A stretch of 64,000 nucleotides of DNA from Streptomyces sp. NBC_01454 (lineage in GTDB: Bacteria; Actinomycetota; Actinomycetes; Streptomycetales; Streptomycetaceae), in NCBI RefSeq assembly GCF_036227565.1, contig NZ_CP109460.1, positions 992,001 to 1,056,000 on the forward strand, written 5' to 3'. The notes beneath the pieces are model-generated. The model did not search any database. It saw nothing but the letters and a program-made list of their open reading frames with translations, and was not told the origin of the DNA. A program made the translations under genes and the position numbers. Below, piece by piece: positions 1-8,324 of the stretch; positions within the stretch are counted from its first letter, which is position 1; each line of letters opens with the position of its first letter.

Positions 1-814
1 CCCTGACCGGGCGCTGAAGGACGGTCGCCGCCATGGCGGCGAGCACCTGGTGCGGGCGGGTGGCCTTGGACCCGAAGCCGCCGCCGACGTGCTCGGACCG
101 CACCCGTACCGAGGCCGGCTCCAGGGAGAAGAGGTGCGCGAGTTCCTGCGCGACGAATGCGCTGCCCTGGTTGGAATCGACGACCTCCAGCCGGCCGCCC
201 TCCCAGCGCGCCATCGCCGCATGCGGCTCCAGCGGATGGTGGTGCTCCTCGGGCGTGGTGTACTGCGCGTCCACCACCACGGTGGACGCGGCGAGCGCGG
301 CCGCCAGGTCGCCCTTCGCCGTCTCCGCCGGGGAGTTCGGGGAGTCCTGGGGCGTGTACCTGCCCGGATGCCCGGCGGCGAACGCGACCTCGTGCGGCTC
401 CTGGTCGTAGCGGACCACCAGCGCCGCGGCGGCCTCCCTCGCCTGCTCGGGCGTTTCGGCGACGACCAGCGCCACCGGCCAGCCCGCGTAGGGCACCCGG
501 TCGTGCTGGAAGACCTGGAGGACCGGGTCGGGCTTCCCCAGGGCACCGGTGTAGTTGCCGTCGACGCGCGGGGCGTTGCCGTGGTGGAGCACGGCGAGCA
601 CTCCGGGCATCGCCAGCACGGGGGCGGACTCCACGGCACGGATGCGCCCACGGGCGATGGTGGACACCACCAGCCAGCCATGGGCGAGTTCGGCGAACGG
701 GATCTCCCCCGCGTACCGGGCCGCCCCGGTGACCTTGGCCAGGCCCTCCATGCGGGTGTGGGCGGCGCCGACGGCCCCTGTCACCGCGGTGGTTCCCGTG
801 GTCGTCGTGGTCAT
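1..814 (-). CDS. paoC: Molybdopterin-binding subunit of PaoABC-type aldehyde oxidoreductase / xanthine dehydrogenase family (partial, C-terminus outside window)
   Basis: This is the large catalytic subunit, which in the family binds the molybdenum cofactor and hydroxylates aldehydes or N-heterocycles. I read about 270 N-terminal residues on the minus strand from ATG 814; the rest lies beyond position 1. The segment runs 'MEGLAKVTGAARYAGEIPF' then 'AYAGWPVALVVAETPEQA'-like sequence, typical of the first domain of xanthine dehydrogenase large subunits. Its ATG overlaps the stop of the FAD subunit (ATGA, 811-814), so the three subunits form one translationally coupled operon. The substrate cannot be read from sequence; PaoABC (YagTSR) rather than purine-specific XDH is favoured by the type of FAD subunit upstream. 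Confidence 0.88.
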   Translation of the reverse strand, partial: MTTTTTGTTAVTGAVGAAHTRMEGLAKVTGAARYAGEIPFAELAHGWLVVSTIARGRIRAVESAPVLAMPGVLAVLHHGNAPRVDGNYTGALGKPDPVLQVFQHDRVPYAGWPVALVVAETPEQAREAAAALVVRYDQEPHEVAFAAGHPGRYTPQDSPNSPAETAKGDLAAALAASTVVVDAQYTTPEEHHHPLEPHAAMARWEGGRLEVVDSNQGSAFVAQELAHLFSLEPASVRVRSEHVGGGFGSKATRPHQVLAAMAATVLQRPVR

Positions 815-1812
815 CGCGCGGCCTCCTCGGTGAGCTCGGTGAGCTCGGTCAGCAGGGCGACGACGAGGTTGCGCAGCAGCGTCACCTTGTATCCGTTGTG
901 GGGCAGCACCTCGGCGGCCGCGAGTTCGGCATCCGCGGCGGCGGCGAACGCCTCGGCGCTCGCCGGCCCCCCGGTCAGCGCCCGCTCGGCCGTCCGGGCC
1001 CGCCACGGCCGGGACGCCACCGCGCCGAAGGCGAGCCGGACCTCGCGGACCGTGCCGTCGTGGACGTCGAGGGCGGCGGCGAGCGAGCCGATGGCGAAGG
1101 CGAACGACGCCCGCTCGCGCACCTTGCGGTAACGGGAGACGGCGGCGACCGGAGCCGGCGGGAGCCGGAGCCCGGTGATCAGCGCGCCGGACGGCAGCGC
1201 GGTCTCCAGATGCGGGGTCCGCCCTACCGGAAGATAGAACTCCGCCAGGGGCAACTCCCCTGGTCCGTCGGCCGTTTCATATCCGACGACGGCATCGAAG
1301 GCGGCGAGCGCCACCCCCATGTCCGAGGGGTGGACGGCGACACAGTGCGCGGAGGCACCGAGGATCGCATGGTTGTGGTGCTCGCCCCCGATGGCCGGGC
1401 AGCCGCTGCCGGGGACGCGCTTGTTGCACGCCGCGGCCGGGTCGGTGAAGTAGCCGCAGCGCGTGCGCTGCAGCAGATTGCCGCCGACCGTGGCCATGTT
1501 GCGCAACTGCCCCGAGGCGCCGGACAGCACGGCCTGCGCCAGCGCCGGATAGCGGCGCCGGACCTCGGGATCGGCGGCGAGATCGCTGTTGGTGACCGTC
1601 GCGCCGATGTGCAGGCCGCCGTCCGGCGTGACCTCGATCCGGTCGAGGGGGAGGTCCTGGACGTCGATGAGCAGCGCGGGCCGCTCCACCCCCGTCTTCA
1701 TCAGATCGACGAGATTGGTCCCGCCACCGAGGAGGCGCGCCCGCGGATCGGCGGCGAGCAGCGCGACCGCGCCCTGGACGTCGCTCGCCCGCCGATAGCC
1801 GAATTCCCTCAT
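811..1812 (-). CDS. paoB: FAD-binding subunit of PaoABC-type aldehyde oxidoreductase, with extra Fe-S cysteine insertion
   Basis: 333 residues. This medium subunit carries FAD and passes electrons from the 2Fe-2S subunit to the acceptor. The FAD-binding motif 'LLGGGTNLVDLM' lies near residue 25, and 'TVGGNLLQRTRCGYF' near residue 110. After it comes a cysteine-bearing insertion (RCGYF..AACNKR..GSGCPA) that in E. coli PaoB/YagS holds an additional 4Fe-4S cluster; plain XdhB-type subunits often lack it. The start ATG 1812 overlaps the stop of the upstream 2Fe-2S gene, and its own stop overlaps the large-subunit start. All three genes are probably expressed from the divergent promoter region at 2424-2800. 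Confidence 0.9.
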   Translation of the reverse strand: MREFGYRRASDVQGAVALLAADPRARLLGGGTNLVDLMKTGVERPALLIDVQDLPLDRIEVTPDGGLHIGATVTNSDLAADPEVRRRYPALAQAVLSGASGQLRNMATVGGNLLQRTRCGYFTDPAAACNKRVPGSGCPAIGGEHHNHAILGASAHCVAVHPSDMGVALAAFDAVVGYETADGPGELPLAEFYLPVGRTPHLETALPSGALITGLRLPPAPVAAVSRYRKVRERASFAFAIGSLAAALDVHDGTVREVRLAFGAVASRPWRARTAERALTGGPASAEAFAAAADAELAAAEVLPHNGYKVTLLRNLVVALLTELTELTEEAAR

Positions 1813-2423
1813 GCGACCGCCTCTCCGTCCGCCGGGGCGCCGGCCTCACCCAGGCCGCCGGCCTGCCACGGCTCCGACGGGGCGCCCGATCGTCCGGCCG
1901 CCCCGGCCGCCCGGGCGACCGCCTGGACTATCGACACATACGCGCCGCAGCGGCAGAGGTTGCCGCTCATCCGCTCCCGGATCTCCTCGGCGCTGAGCTC
2001 CGGCACGCCCGCCTCGGGCCGTACATCAGCGGTCGCGGCGCTGGGCCAGCCCGCCGCGTGCTCCTCGATCACCGCGAGGGCCGAACAGATCTGTCCCGGT
2101 GTGCAATAGCCGCACTGGAAGCCGTCGAGGTCGAGGAACGCCTGCTGCACCGGATGCAGCCGGTCGCCGTCCGCCACGCCCTCGATGGTGGTGATCGCGC
2201 GCCCCTCGGCGGCGACGGCGAGCTGCAGACAGGAAACCGCCCGGCGCCCGTCGAGCAGCACCGTGCAGGCACCGCACTGCCCCTGGTCACAGCCCTTCTT
2301 GGTGCCGGTCAGATCGAGCTGCTCACGCAGCGCGTCAAGCAGGGTGGTGCGGTGGTCGACGGGCAGCGTGTGCTTCTCGCCGTTGACGTGCAGTGTGATG
2401 GCGCTGGACGTCGGTGGGGCCAT
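1809..2423 (-). CDS. paoA: 2Fe-2S iron-sulfur subunit of PaoABC-type aldehyde oxidoreductase
   Basis: 204 residues; small electron-transfer subunit and first gene of the operon. The N-terminal plant-ferredoxin-type cluster motif is visible as 'CDQGQCGACTVLLDG' (about residues 44-58), and the second, C-terminal cluster as 'CGYCTPGQI' followed by 'SGNLCRCGAYVSI'. Both clusters are therefore complete. E. coli PaoA is exported with a Tat signal; no signal peptide is present here, so the complex is predicted to be cytoplasmic. The start ATG 2423 has an AAGG-type ribosome site. The alanine/glycine-rich C-terminus is an unremarkable extension. Confidence 0.92.
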   Translation of the reverse strand: MAPPTSSAITLHVNGEKHTLPVDHRTTLLDALREQLDLTGTKKGCDQGQCGACTVLLDGRRAVSCLQLAVAAEGRAITTIEGVADGDRLHPVQQAFLDLDGFQCGYCTPGQICSALAVIEEHAAGWPSAATADVRPEAGVPELSAEEIRERMSGNLCRCGAYVSIVQAVARAAGAAGRSGAPSEPWQAGGLGEAGAPADGEAVA

Positions 2424-2800
2424 CTCTCAGCCTTCTTTCGCGTAGGTCAGGCGCGGCGGGCGTCGGGACGCGGGCCTGCGGCCGGCGGGTCCACCAGGAG
2501 TCGGACGATCCCCGTGGCGCGGGTCCGGGAGCGCCGGGCGGGTATCTCACGGGCGGTCGGGGAGGAACGGGCACTGTCCCTGTGCGGAGCGGCGCCGGCT
2601 CGGGACCGCGAGGGGCGCTGTGGGAGCAGGATCAGCGCGGGCACCCTCAGTCCTCCCCTCCGGGCTGTATCTGCCGCTTGGAATCTGCCGCTATGGTGGA
2701 CCTAAGCGGACAGCTGTCCACTCCATCGAAGCTACCGGACAACTGTCCGGTTATCAAGACCGGATTCTGCGTGATTCCCGAAAGCCTGAAAGGAGGACGA
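2424..2800. promoter_or_regulatory. Divergent intergenic region with two GGACA-N2-TGTCC palindromes (candidate TetR operators)
   Basis: The gene-free region between the oxidoreductase operon and the TetR gene holds two palindromes. One is the perfect 12-mer GGACAGCTGTCC at 2708-2719. The other is CCGGACA-AC-TGTCCGG at 2735-2750, with 7-bp arms. They share the core GGACA-N2-TGTCC and their centres are 29 bp apart. This arrangement, just upstream of a regulator divergent from an enzyme operon, suggests the regulator binds here and controls both directions. No convincing -35/-10 pair could be assigned by eye. Confidence 0.6.
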
Positions 2801-3397
2801 GTGCAGCAGCGGAAGGACGCGCCCCTGCGCTCGGACGCGCAACGGAATCGCGAGCGCATCCTGGAAGTGGCACTGGCGGAGCTGACGCACTCGGCGGACG
2901 CCCCGCTGAGCGCGATCGCGAAGAAGGCAGGCGTCGGACAGGGGACGTTCTACCGGAACTTCCCCAACCGCGAGTCACTCGTCCTGGAGGTCTACCGCTA
3001 CGAGGTGCAGCAGGTCGCCGACACCGCCTCCCAGCTGCTCGAAAGCCGCGCTCCCGAGGAGGCCCTGCGGGAGTGGATGGACCGCCTGGCCCAGTACGCC
3101 ATGGCCAAGGCGGGCCTGGCCGACGCCATGCGCAAGGCCACCAGCGCACACGGCAGCCTGGCGGGCCTGGGCCATGGCCCGGTGACCTCGGCCGTCGCCC
3201 TGCTCCTGAAGGCGAACGAGGAGGCCGGCGCCATCCGCCCCGGGGTGACCCCCGACGACTTCGTCCTCGCCATCGCCGGCCTCTGGCAGATCGACCCGCA
3301 CAGCGACTGGCAGTCACGCGCCGGCCGCCTCTTGGACCTGGTCATGGACGGACTCCGAGCGGGCGCTCCGGGGGCGTGCGAGACAACAGGACGTTAG
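2801..3397 (+). CDS. TetR/AcrR family transcriptional regulator, probable repressor of the divergent paoABC-like operon
   Basis: 198 residues from GTG 2801, chosen because AAAGGAGG sits about 6 bases upstream and the protein then opens directly on the DNA-binding domain. The helix-turn-helix reads 'RILEVALAELTHS' through 'SAIAKKAGVGQGTFYRNFP' (about residues 15-60), the standard TetR layout. The alpha-helical C-terminal half is the predicted ligand and dimer domain. Longer in-frame starts upstream would add sequence out of keeping with the family. The divergent position and the two palindromes just upstream suggest autoregulation and control of the oxidoreductase genes, with an aldehyde or N-heterocycle as possible inducer (inference). 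Confidence 0.88.
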   Translation: MQQRKDAPLRSDAQRNRERILEVALAELTHSADAPLSAIAKKAGVGQGTFYRNFPNRESLVLEVYRYEVQQVADTASQLLESRAPEEALREWMDRLAQYAMAKAGLADAMRKATSAHGSLAGLGHGPVTSAVALLLKANEEAGAIRPGVTPDDFVLAIAGLWQIDPHSDWQSRAGRLLDLVMDGLRAGAPGACETTGR

Positions 3398-3570
3398 CGC
3401 TCCGTTAGTGGACCGACAGTGACAGCAGGAAGAGTTGTCCCTGCTCGCCGCAACCCCGGCCCCACCTGACCGCCCTCGGCGTCAGGGGTGTTGCGGCGCC
3501 TGCTGCCCCCAGAGCAGGTACCCGAGCGCACCACTGCTCAGTCACCACGCTCGATCAGATCAGGAGCACC

Positions 3571-4254
3571 ATGTCCCCCCAGACCTCCCCCCGCCGCCAC
3601 GCCCGCACCCTCGCCGCCACACTGCTCGCCGTGACGGCCGCGGCCGCGCTCACCGCGTGCCAGGACGGCAAGCCCGACAGTGCGCAGAGCCCGTCGTCGG
3701 CCGCGTCGGACGGCAGCTCGTCGGGCACCGCATCCGGCGCCAACGGGGGCGGCACCGGCGCCGGTGCGCAGAACTCCGGTGGCTCGGCGGGCACCTCCCG
3801 GCAGCCCACTGCCGCGCGGAGCGCCGCGTCCACCGACAACTCGCCGCACCGCTGCACCGCGGCCCCGATGCGCATGACGCTGGGGCAGCCCGACCCGGGC
3901 GCGGGCAACATCCACTATGCGCTGACCTTCACCAACAGCGGCAAGCAGTCCTGCACGCTGCGTGGCTTCCCCGGGGTCTCGCTGCTGGCCAAGGACGGGC
4001 AGTCGGTCGGCAAGCCGGCCACCCGTGAGGGTTCGGCGGGTGCGGCCGTCACGCTCGCCCCCGGTAACAGCGCCCATGCGGTGCTGCACACGGTCAGCGA
4101 GGGGACGAAGGGCTCCGGCTGCTGGCCGGCCGGGGCCCTGGTCCAGGCGTACCCGCCCGGCTCGAAGGAGTCGCTGACCGCACGCGCCTCCGGACTGCGG
4201 GTCTGCGGCGAGGAGTTCAGCGTCACCACCGTCGCGCCCGGTGCGGCCGCCTGA
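3571..4254 (+). CDS. DUF4232 lipoprotein
   Basis: 227 residues. A lipoprotein signal sequence ends in the lipobox 'LTAC' (Cys about residue 29), followed by a Ser/Gly/Ala-rich linker of roughly 60 residues that probably spans part of the cell wall. The C-terminal domain starts at 'RCTAAPMRMTLGQPDPGAG' and matches DUF4232 in style, including 'HYALTFTNSGKQSCTLRGF' and paired cysteines. DUF4232 proteins are abundant surface lipoproteins of Streptomyces with no settled function. An AGGAG ribosome site precedes ATG 3571. The gene stands alone and is followed by a strong inverted repeat at 4346-4386. Confidence 0.88.
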   Translation: MSPQTSPRRHARTLAATLLAVTAAAALTACQDGKPDSAQSPSSAASDGSSSGTASGANGGGTGAGAQNSGGSAGTSRQPTAARSAASTDNSPHRCTAAPMRMTLGQPDPGAGNIHYALTFTNSGKQSCTLRGFPGVSLLAKDGQSVGKPATREGSAGAAVTLAPGNSAHAVLHTVSEGTKGSGCWPAGALVQAYPPGSKESLTARASGLRVCGEEFSVTTVAPGAAA

Positions 4255-4673
4255 CCCGCATCCCTGGGCTTGGCGTCTCCTGCCGTACAGAGGGCCGGCG
4301 CGCCGCCCATAGCGCGATCACGCCATGACGCGAGGCTCAGCACTGCGGGCCCGCCCGGTACCGGCTCCGGCCGGCGGGCGGGCCCGTGCGCCTGTCGCTC
4401 CCGACCCGGCGGGGGGCGGCAAGCGGTTCTCGGGCTGACCCGCCGATGCCGAGTTGCCGGAGGCCACCGGCCCTGGGCAAGGTGGAGAGCGGACGGAGGC
4501 AGCGGCCGCCGCCGTCGGACGGGCGCGGCCGCGGGGCGGTGGCACACCGCGCAGGCCCGGGAGGGCCCCTGCACACCGGTCCCCCATCGCCCGGATCCGC
4601 CCGGCCGGGCCCGGCGGCGTACCGGAGAGACGTCCGGCCCGCGGAGCGTCCGACGCCACGGAGCGGAGGAACC
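4255..4673. other. Intergenic region, no gene seen
   Basis: This 419-base stretch has open frames on both strands, but none shows a ribosome site or family resemblance, and they overlap one another. It holds the inverted repeat listed separately at 4346-4386. Its 3' end carries the GGAGGA ribosome site for the next gene. Confidence 0.6.
4346..4386. terminator. Strong GC inverted repeat, probable terminator of the DUF4232 gene
   Basis: Arms CGGGCCCGCC (4346-4355) and GGCGGGCCCG (4377-4386) pair perfectly over 10 bp with a 21-base loop that is itself partly self-complementary. It lies about 90 bases after the stop codon. There is no U-tract, as is common for Streptomyces terminators. Confidence 0.55.
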
Positions 4674-5621
4674 ATGGGGACAACGCACACCGCCCGGACG
4701 GCTGCGGCGTGGCCGCAGTTGCGGGTGGCCGACTGGACCGACACCCGCGACACGCTGCACATGTGGACACAGATCGTCGGCAAGGTAAGGCTGGCCCACG
4801 CGCCGCTGGTCAACCACTGGTGGCAGGTGACGCTCTACGTCAGCCCGCGGGGCCTGACCACCTCCGCCGTCCCGCACGGCACGGGCGCCTTCGACATCGA
4901 ATTCGACTTCCTCGATCACGTGCTGCACCTGCGCACCAGCGACGGCGGCACCCGCCGCATCGCGCTGGAATCCATGCCGGTGACCGACTTCCACGCCCGT
5001 GTCCTGAGGGCCCTGGAGGAGCTGGACGTCCCCACCACGATCCAGGCGCATCCCAACGAGGTCGAGCAGGCGATCCCGTTCGCGGAGGACTACCGGCACC
5101 ACACCTACGACCCGCACGCCGCACAGCTCTTCTGGCGTCAACTCCTCCAGGCGAACCGGGTGCTGGGGGAGTTCCGAGCGGAGTTCGCCGGGAAGGTCAG
5201 CCCGGTCCACTTCTTCTGGGGAGCCATGGATCTGGCCTGCACCCGCTTCTCCGGACGCGGCGCCCCGCGGCACCCCGGAGGCGCACCGAACTGCGGCGAC
5301 TGGGTCATGGTGGAGGGCTACTCACGCGAGCTGAGCAGTTGCGGATTCTGGCCCGGCGGCGGGGACGAGGGCGCCTTCTACGCCTACGCGTACCCCGAAC
5401 CGGAAGGCTTCGCCGAGAGTCCGGTCGCTCCCCCCGAAGCGTTCTACAGCGCGCAGAACGGTCAATTCCTGTTGCCGTACGAGGCGGTACGCAGCGCCAC
5501 GGACCCGGACCTGACACTCACCCGCTTCCTGCACAGCACCTACGCGGCCGCCGCCGACCGGGCCGGGTGGGACCGTGCGGCGCTGGAGGTCGATCCGGAG
5601 CGCTGGAACCTCGTCCGATAG
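4674..5621 (+). CDS. DUF5996 family protein
   Basis: 315 residues from ATG 4674, chosen for the GCGGAGGA ribosome site 3-10 bases upstream; the frame stays open further upstream but loses family character. The opening 'WPQLRVADWTDTRDTLHMW' followed by 'HAPLVNHWWQVTLYVSPRG' is the hallmark of DUF5996 proteins, which are cytoplasmic and of unknown function. There are many Trp and His residues (VNHWW, HFFWGAMD, SCGFWPGG), suggesting a metal or aromatic ligand site, but this is inference. No signal peptide or membrane segment is seen. The VOC gene follows after 65 bases in the same direction and may be co-transcribed. Confidence 0.85.
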   Translation: MGTTHTARTAAAWPQLRVADWTDTRDTLHMWTQIVGKVRLAHAPLVNHWWQVTLYVSPRGLTTSAVPHGTGAFDIEFDFLDHVLHLRTSDGGTRRIALESMPVTDFHARVLRALEELDVPTTIQAHPNEVEQAIPFAEDYRHHTYDPHAAQLFWRQLLQANRVLGEFRAEFAGKVSPVHFFWGAMDLACTRFSGRGAPRHPGGAPNCGDWVMVEGYSRELSSCGFWPGGGDEGAFYAYAYPEPEGFAESPVAPPEAFYSAQNGQFLLPYEAVRSATDPDLTLTRFLHSTYAAAADRAGWDRAALEVDPERWNLVR

Positions 5622-5686
5622 GCGGCGGCACCGCCACGGCGTGGGACGTACGCGGCGCACTGCGCCTCAGCCGAAGGGAAGACCCG

Positions 5687-6160
5687 ATGACTCCTCGCGA
5701 CGACTGGCCGACGCCCGCTCAGGGGCTGGTACTGACCCACTTCCTGACCGTGCGGGACGTCGCCGCGTCCCGCCGCTTCTACGCGGAGGTGTTCGGCGGT
5801 GAGGTGGTGCTGGCCGAGAACCCCTGCATTGTGAAGATCGCCAACGGCTGGATCATCATGAACCCCGGTGGCGGCCCCACCCCCGACAAACCCGACGTCA
5901 CCCTCACCGCGCCCGAACCCGGCGACCCGGTGTCGTCCTTCCTCAACGTGCGGGTGGCCGATATCGCGGCCTTCTACGAACAGGCCGTCGCCAAGGGCGC
6001 GCAGTTCCTGACCGAGCCGCTCGACCGCAAGGCCGAGATCCGCTGCTATCTCCGCGATCCGGACGGCTATCTGATCGAGGTGGGCCAGGCCACCGGGATG
6101 CTGGAGGGCGTCTTCGCGGATCCGAGCGGTCCGCCCGCGCCGGGTGCCGGAAATCCCTGA
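5687..6160 (+). CDS. VOC (glyoxalase/bleomycin resistance/dioxygenase) superfamily protein
   Basis: 157 residues from ATG 5687 with GAAGGGAAG upstream. The fold pattern 'LTHFLTVRDVAASRRFYAEVFGGEVV' at the N-terminus and 'RCYLRDPDGYLIEVGQATG' at the C-terminus is the classic paired beta-alpha-beta-beta-beta unit of the vicinal oxygen chelate superfamily. The usual metal ligands are partly visible (His near residue 18, Glu in 'YLIEVG'), so it may be a metal-dependent enzyme or a drug-binding protein; the substrate is unknown. It sits 65 bases after the DUF5996 gene and is convergent with the secreted-protein gene that ends at 6224. Confidence 0.87.
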   Translation: MTPRDDWPTPAQGLVLTHFLTVRDVAASRRFYAEVFGGEVVLAENPCIVKIANGWIIMNPGGGPTPDKPDVTLTAPEPGDPVSSFLNVRVADIAAFYEQAVAKGAQFLTEPLDRKAEIRCYLRDPDGYLIEVGQATGMLEGVFADPSGPPAPGAGNP

Positions 6161-6223
6161 GGGTGCGCCGGGACATGCGCCCAGGACACACCGAGCGCCG
6201 GCCTGCCACCGCACTCCGCCCGC

Positions 6224-6652
6224 TTACCGTCTGATCCAGAACTGGAGGGCGTACGCGCCCCACCCTTCCCGGCCGCCGAAGGAGAACTGCTGCTGGTGCG
6301 GCGTGGGGAAGGACGTGGTCTCCATGACCAAGGGGCCCTCGTTCCCGCCCTCGTACGCCATGTTCTTGTTCTTGGCGACGTTGAAGAGCGCGAAGCGCCC
6401 GTCGTCACCGGACGGGGTCCACTGGCAGTAAGGGTTGCTGTACGTGATCTTCTGGAGCCAGACGGAGTCGTCGTGGGGACTGGCACAGAGGATGCGGTCG
6501 GACCACAGTCCGTTGACGATCAGCACCGGACCGGAAGTGCTCCGGGCTGAGGCGAGCGCGGAGGTCCCGGGCAGAACCGTGAGACAGGCGGCCGTCATAC
6601 CGGCGATCGCCATGATTTTCGCTGCCCGGGACATACGTCTGAAGCGTGCCAT
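6224..6652 (-). CDS. Small secreted protein, possibly beta-trefoil-like
   Basis: 142 residues from ATG 6652, chosen because GAAGGAGC precedes it and the protein then begins with a normal Sec signal peptide (basic 'MARFRRMSRAAK', hydrophobic core, cleavage after 'TSALA'). A longer frame reaches 6775 but lacks a ribosome site. The mature part of about 108 residues is rich in Trp, Asn and Gly, and includes 'FALFNVAKNKNMAYEGG', which resembles a repeat unit of ricin-type beta-trefoil domains. Two cysteines (ILCAS, NPYCQW) could form a disulfide. The family is not firmly recognised. Confidence 0.7.
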   Translation of the reverse strand: MARFRRMSRAAKIMAIAGMTAACLTVLPGTSALASARSTSGPVLIVNGLWSDRILCASPHDDSVWLQKITYSNPYCQWTPSGDDGRFALFNVAKNKNMAYEGGNEGPLVMETTSFPTPHQQQFSFGGREGWGAYALQFWIRR

Positions 6653-6882
6653 GGGCGAGCTCCTTCGCTCTCGGACCCGCCGGAGCCGACAGGTCGGGCG
6701 ATCCTCCAGGGCAACCTGTGACATGACCAGATCACGGAGAAATTTCCCGGCAAGGCACACCGGGCCCCCACACAAAATCGGCCTTCACGACCACAACGGG
6801 GCGCGAAGGCCGACCTCACGTGCGGCCCCCAGGATTCGCGGACAGTGTCGCGATTGCTGCGGGGCCCGCGCGGGCGGTGACG

Positions 6883-7053
6883 TCACCAGCGGTACCAGCG
6901 GCCGCGCCGGCCGCCGGCGCCCGCCGACCGCATCAGGAAGCCGAGCAGCCAGAATGCCAGCACGACGACGGCGACGATCCACAGGGCCTTCAATGCGAAT
7001 CCGGCACCGAAGAGAAGCAGTGCGAGAAGCAGGACTAGGAGCAGGGGAACCAT
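6883..7053 (-). CDS. Small hydrophobic membrane protein
   Basis: 56 residues from ATG 7053, preferred over an in-frame upstream start because GGAGG lies about 9 bases before it. 'MVPLLLVLLLALLLFGAGF' and 'ALWIVAVVVLAFWLLGFLM' give two predicted transmembrane helices, followed by a short basic Gly/Arg tail ending 'GRWYRW'. Proteins of this size and pattern are common in Streptomyces and simply called hydrophobic protein; function unknown. Two more minus-strand genes flank it, all upstream of and divergent from the gas-vesicle cluster. Confidence 0.75.
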   Translation of the reverse strand: MVPLLLVLLLALLLFGAGFALKALWIVAVVVLAFWLLGFLMRSAGAGGRRGRWYRW

Positions 7054-7187
7054 GAGAGTCAACCTCCGAATCGGGGACTTCGACTCCACGCAGCGAGAGT
7101 GCGTCCTCCAGTGGAAAGCGCCAGAGGTGGCTACGGGGAATCTTCAGGCTTCTTGAGGGAAAGGGGGGTTGAGGGAAGGAGGCCGGC

Positions 7188-7553
7188 TCAGATGCGGCCG
7201 TGTACAAGTCGCGTCAGGGGACCGGTTCGCGGCTTCGCCGTGGCACGACCCGCGGCGAAAGCAGCGCCGACGGCGCCGATCAGCCCGGCACCGACGCTCG
7301 CGGCAATGGCCTTCCGCTTCTTGACGACCTTCCAGGTGGTGACGGCCGTGGCAGCGAAGTGCTCGGTCGCGGCCACGGCGGCCTGCCGACCGCTTTCGAC
7401 GCTCGACTTGGCACGCTCACCGGCCGTCGCGGCTTCCTTCGTGGCGACACGACCTGCATTTTCGGCAGACTTCGTCCCTGCCGAGGCAGCCGCCTTGGAT
7501 TTGCGCTGCACCGCGCCGGAGGGACCGTCGGACTTCTTTCGTTCGTCACTCAT
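7188..7553 (-). CDS. Lys/Ala/Ser-rich protein with C-terminal membrane segment
   Basis: 121 residues, no family recognised. The first 65 or so residues are highly charged and rich in Ala, Lys, Ser and Glu, predicted as a long amphipathic helix ('KSAENAGRVATKEAATAGER'). A single hydrophobic segment, 'AIAASVGAGLIGAVGAAFAA', follows, with a basic tail. The composition resembles the tail of gvpY in the adjacent cluster. It is divergent from gvpO with about 400 bases between them, so a link to the gas-vesicle genes is possible but unproven. Confidence 0.6.
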   Translation of the reverse strand: MSDERKKSDGPSGAVQRKSKAAASAGTKSAENAGRVATKEAATAGERAKSSVESGRQAAVAATEHFAATAVTTWKVVKKRKAIAASVGAGLIGAVGAAFAAGRATAKPRTGPLTRLVHGRI

Positions 7554-7950
7554 GCCATTCGTCTCGCCGCTCTTTCCGCTTTGAAACCCCGGAAGCTGTA
7601 TGCCGACACCTGCCGCAACTGATTCAGCGTCAATAACCTCGCCGTTGAAGATCGTTCACTGTCGACCCATGTTGTTCTCGGGACGGTAGGGACTGACCGG
7701 GACCGGCGAACAACAAGCCGGGTTACAGGAAAGCGCCGTCCCGCCGGGGAATGGCGCGTTCCGCGCTCACCGTGCTGCGCCGCCCACCGGGATGCGCCGG
7801 CGGACGGAGGCGGCGCAACCGCCGCCACGCATACGTTCGACGCCGAGGGGCAGGCGGTGTTCTACCGCCGAAACTCCCCATCGCACAGGGGTCTTCAGCG
7901 AAACCACACGGCGTACGAACGAGACCACACGACGTACAACGGACGGGATC
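7554..7950. promoter_or_regulatory. Gene-free region upstream of the gas-vesicle cluster with an imperfect tandem repeat
   Basis: No credible gene is seen. Just before gvpO (7904-7944) two related about 20-base units occur in tandem, both beginning CCACACG and containing CGTAC (ACGGCGTACGA then ACGACGTACAA). Their position right before the first gvp gene makes a regulator-binding role plausible. No clear housekeeping promoter could be picked out. Confidence 0.4.
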
Positions 7951-8247
7951 ATGGCGACAACGGAGAGCACGGAAGGAACGAGTGGGCCGAAGCGTATCGG
8001 CGCCCCCGCAGCGATGCGTCACGCAGCTGCGCAACTCGCCCAGATGCTCCAATGCGAGCCCGGCTCGGTATCCGCACTCCGAGGCACTGACGACGGTTGG
8101 TCGGCGGACGTGGAAATAGTGGAGATCCCACGGATACCGGACACCGCGAGCGTCATGGCTTCCTACCGGGTTCACCTGGATCACCTGGGTGAACTCATGG
8201 GATACGAGCGGACTCGCCGTTATGCCAGGGGCCAGATCGACCGGTAA
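7951..8247 (+). CDS. gvpO: Gas vesicle protein GvpO
   Basis: 98 residues. The domain from 'AMRHAAAQLAQMLQCEPGSV' to 'YRVHLDHLGELMGYERTRRYARGQ' is GvpO, including the conserved ending 'RRYARGQ'. In haloarchaea GvpO is required for gas-vesicle formation. It is first of ten genes in the order O-A-F-G-Y-Z-J-L-S-K, the known Streptomyces arrangement. ATG 7951 follows GGACGGGATC. The gap to gvpA is 77 bases. Confidence 0.92.
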   Translation: MATTESTEGTSGPKRIGAPAAMRHAAAQLAQMLQCEPGSVSALRGTDDGWSADVEIVEIPRIPDTASVMASYRVHLDHLGELMGYERTRRYARGQIDR

Positions 8248-8324
8248 CCGGTACGGGAAAAGGCTCCACAGAAATAGCAAACGTTCCATGACCCGCTCCA
8301 GCACACTGGAAGGGAAGATCAACT

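Noticed and set aside
4454..6160. One long plus-strand frame covering the DUF5996 gene in another phase and then the VOC gene
   Set aside because: Only its last 157 codons, from ATG 5687, show family sequence; the earlier part is out-of-phase reading of the DUF5996 gene.
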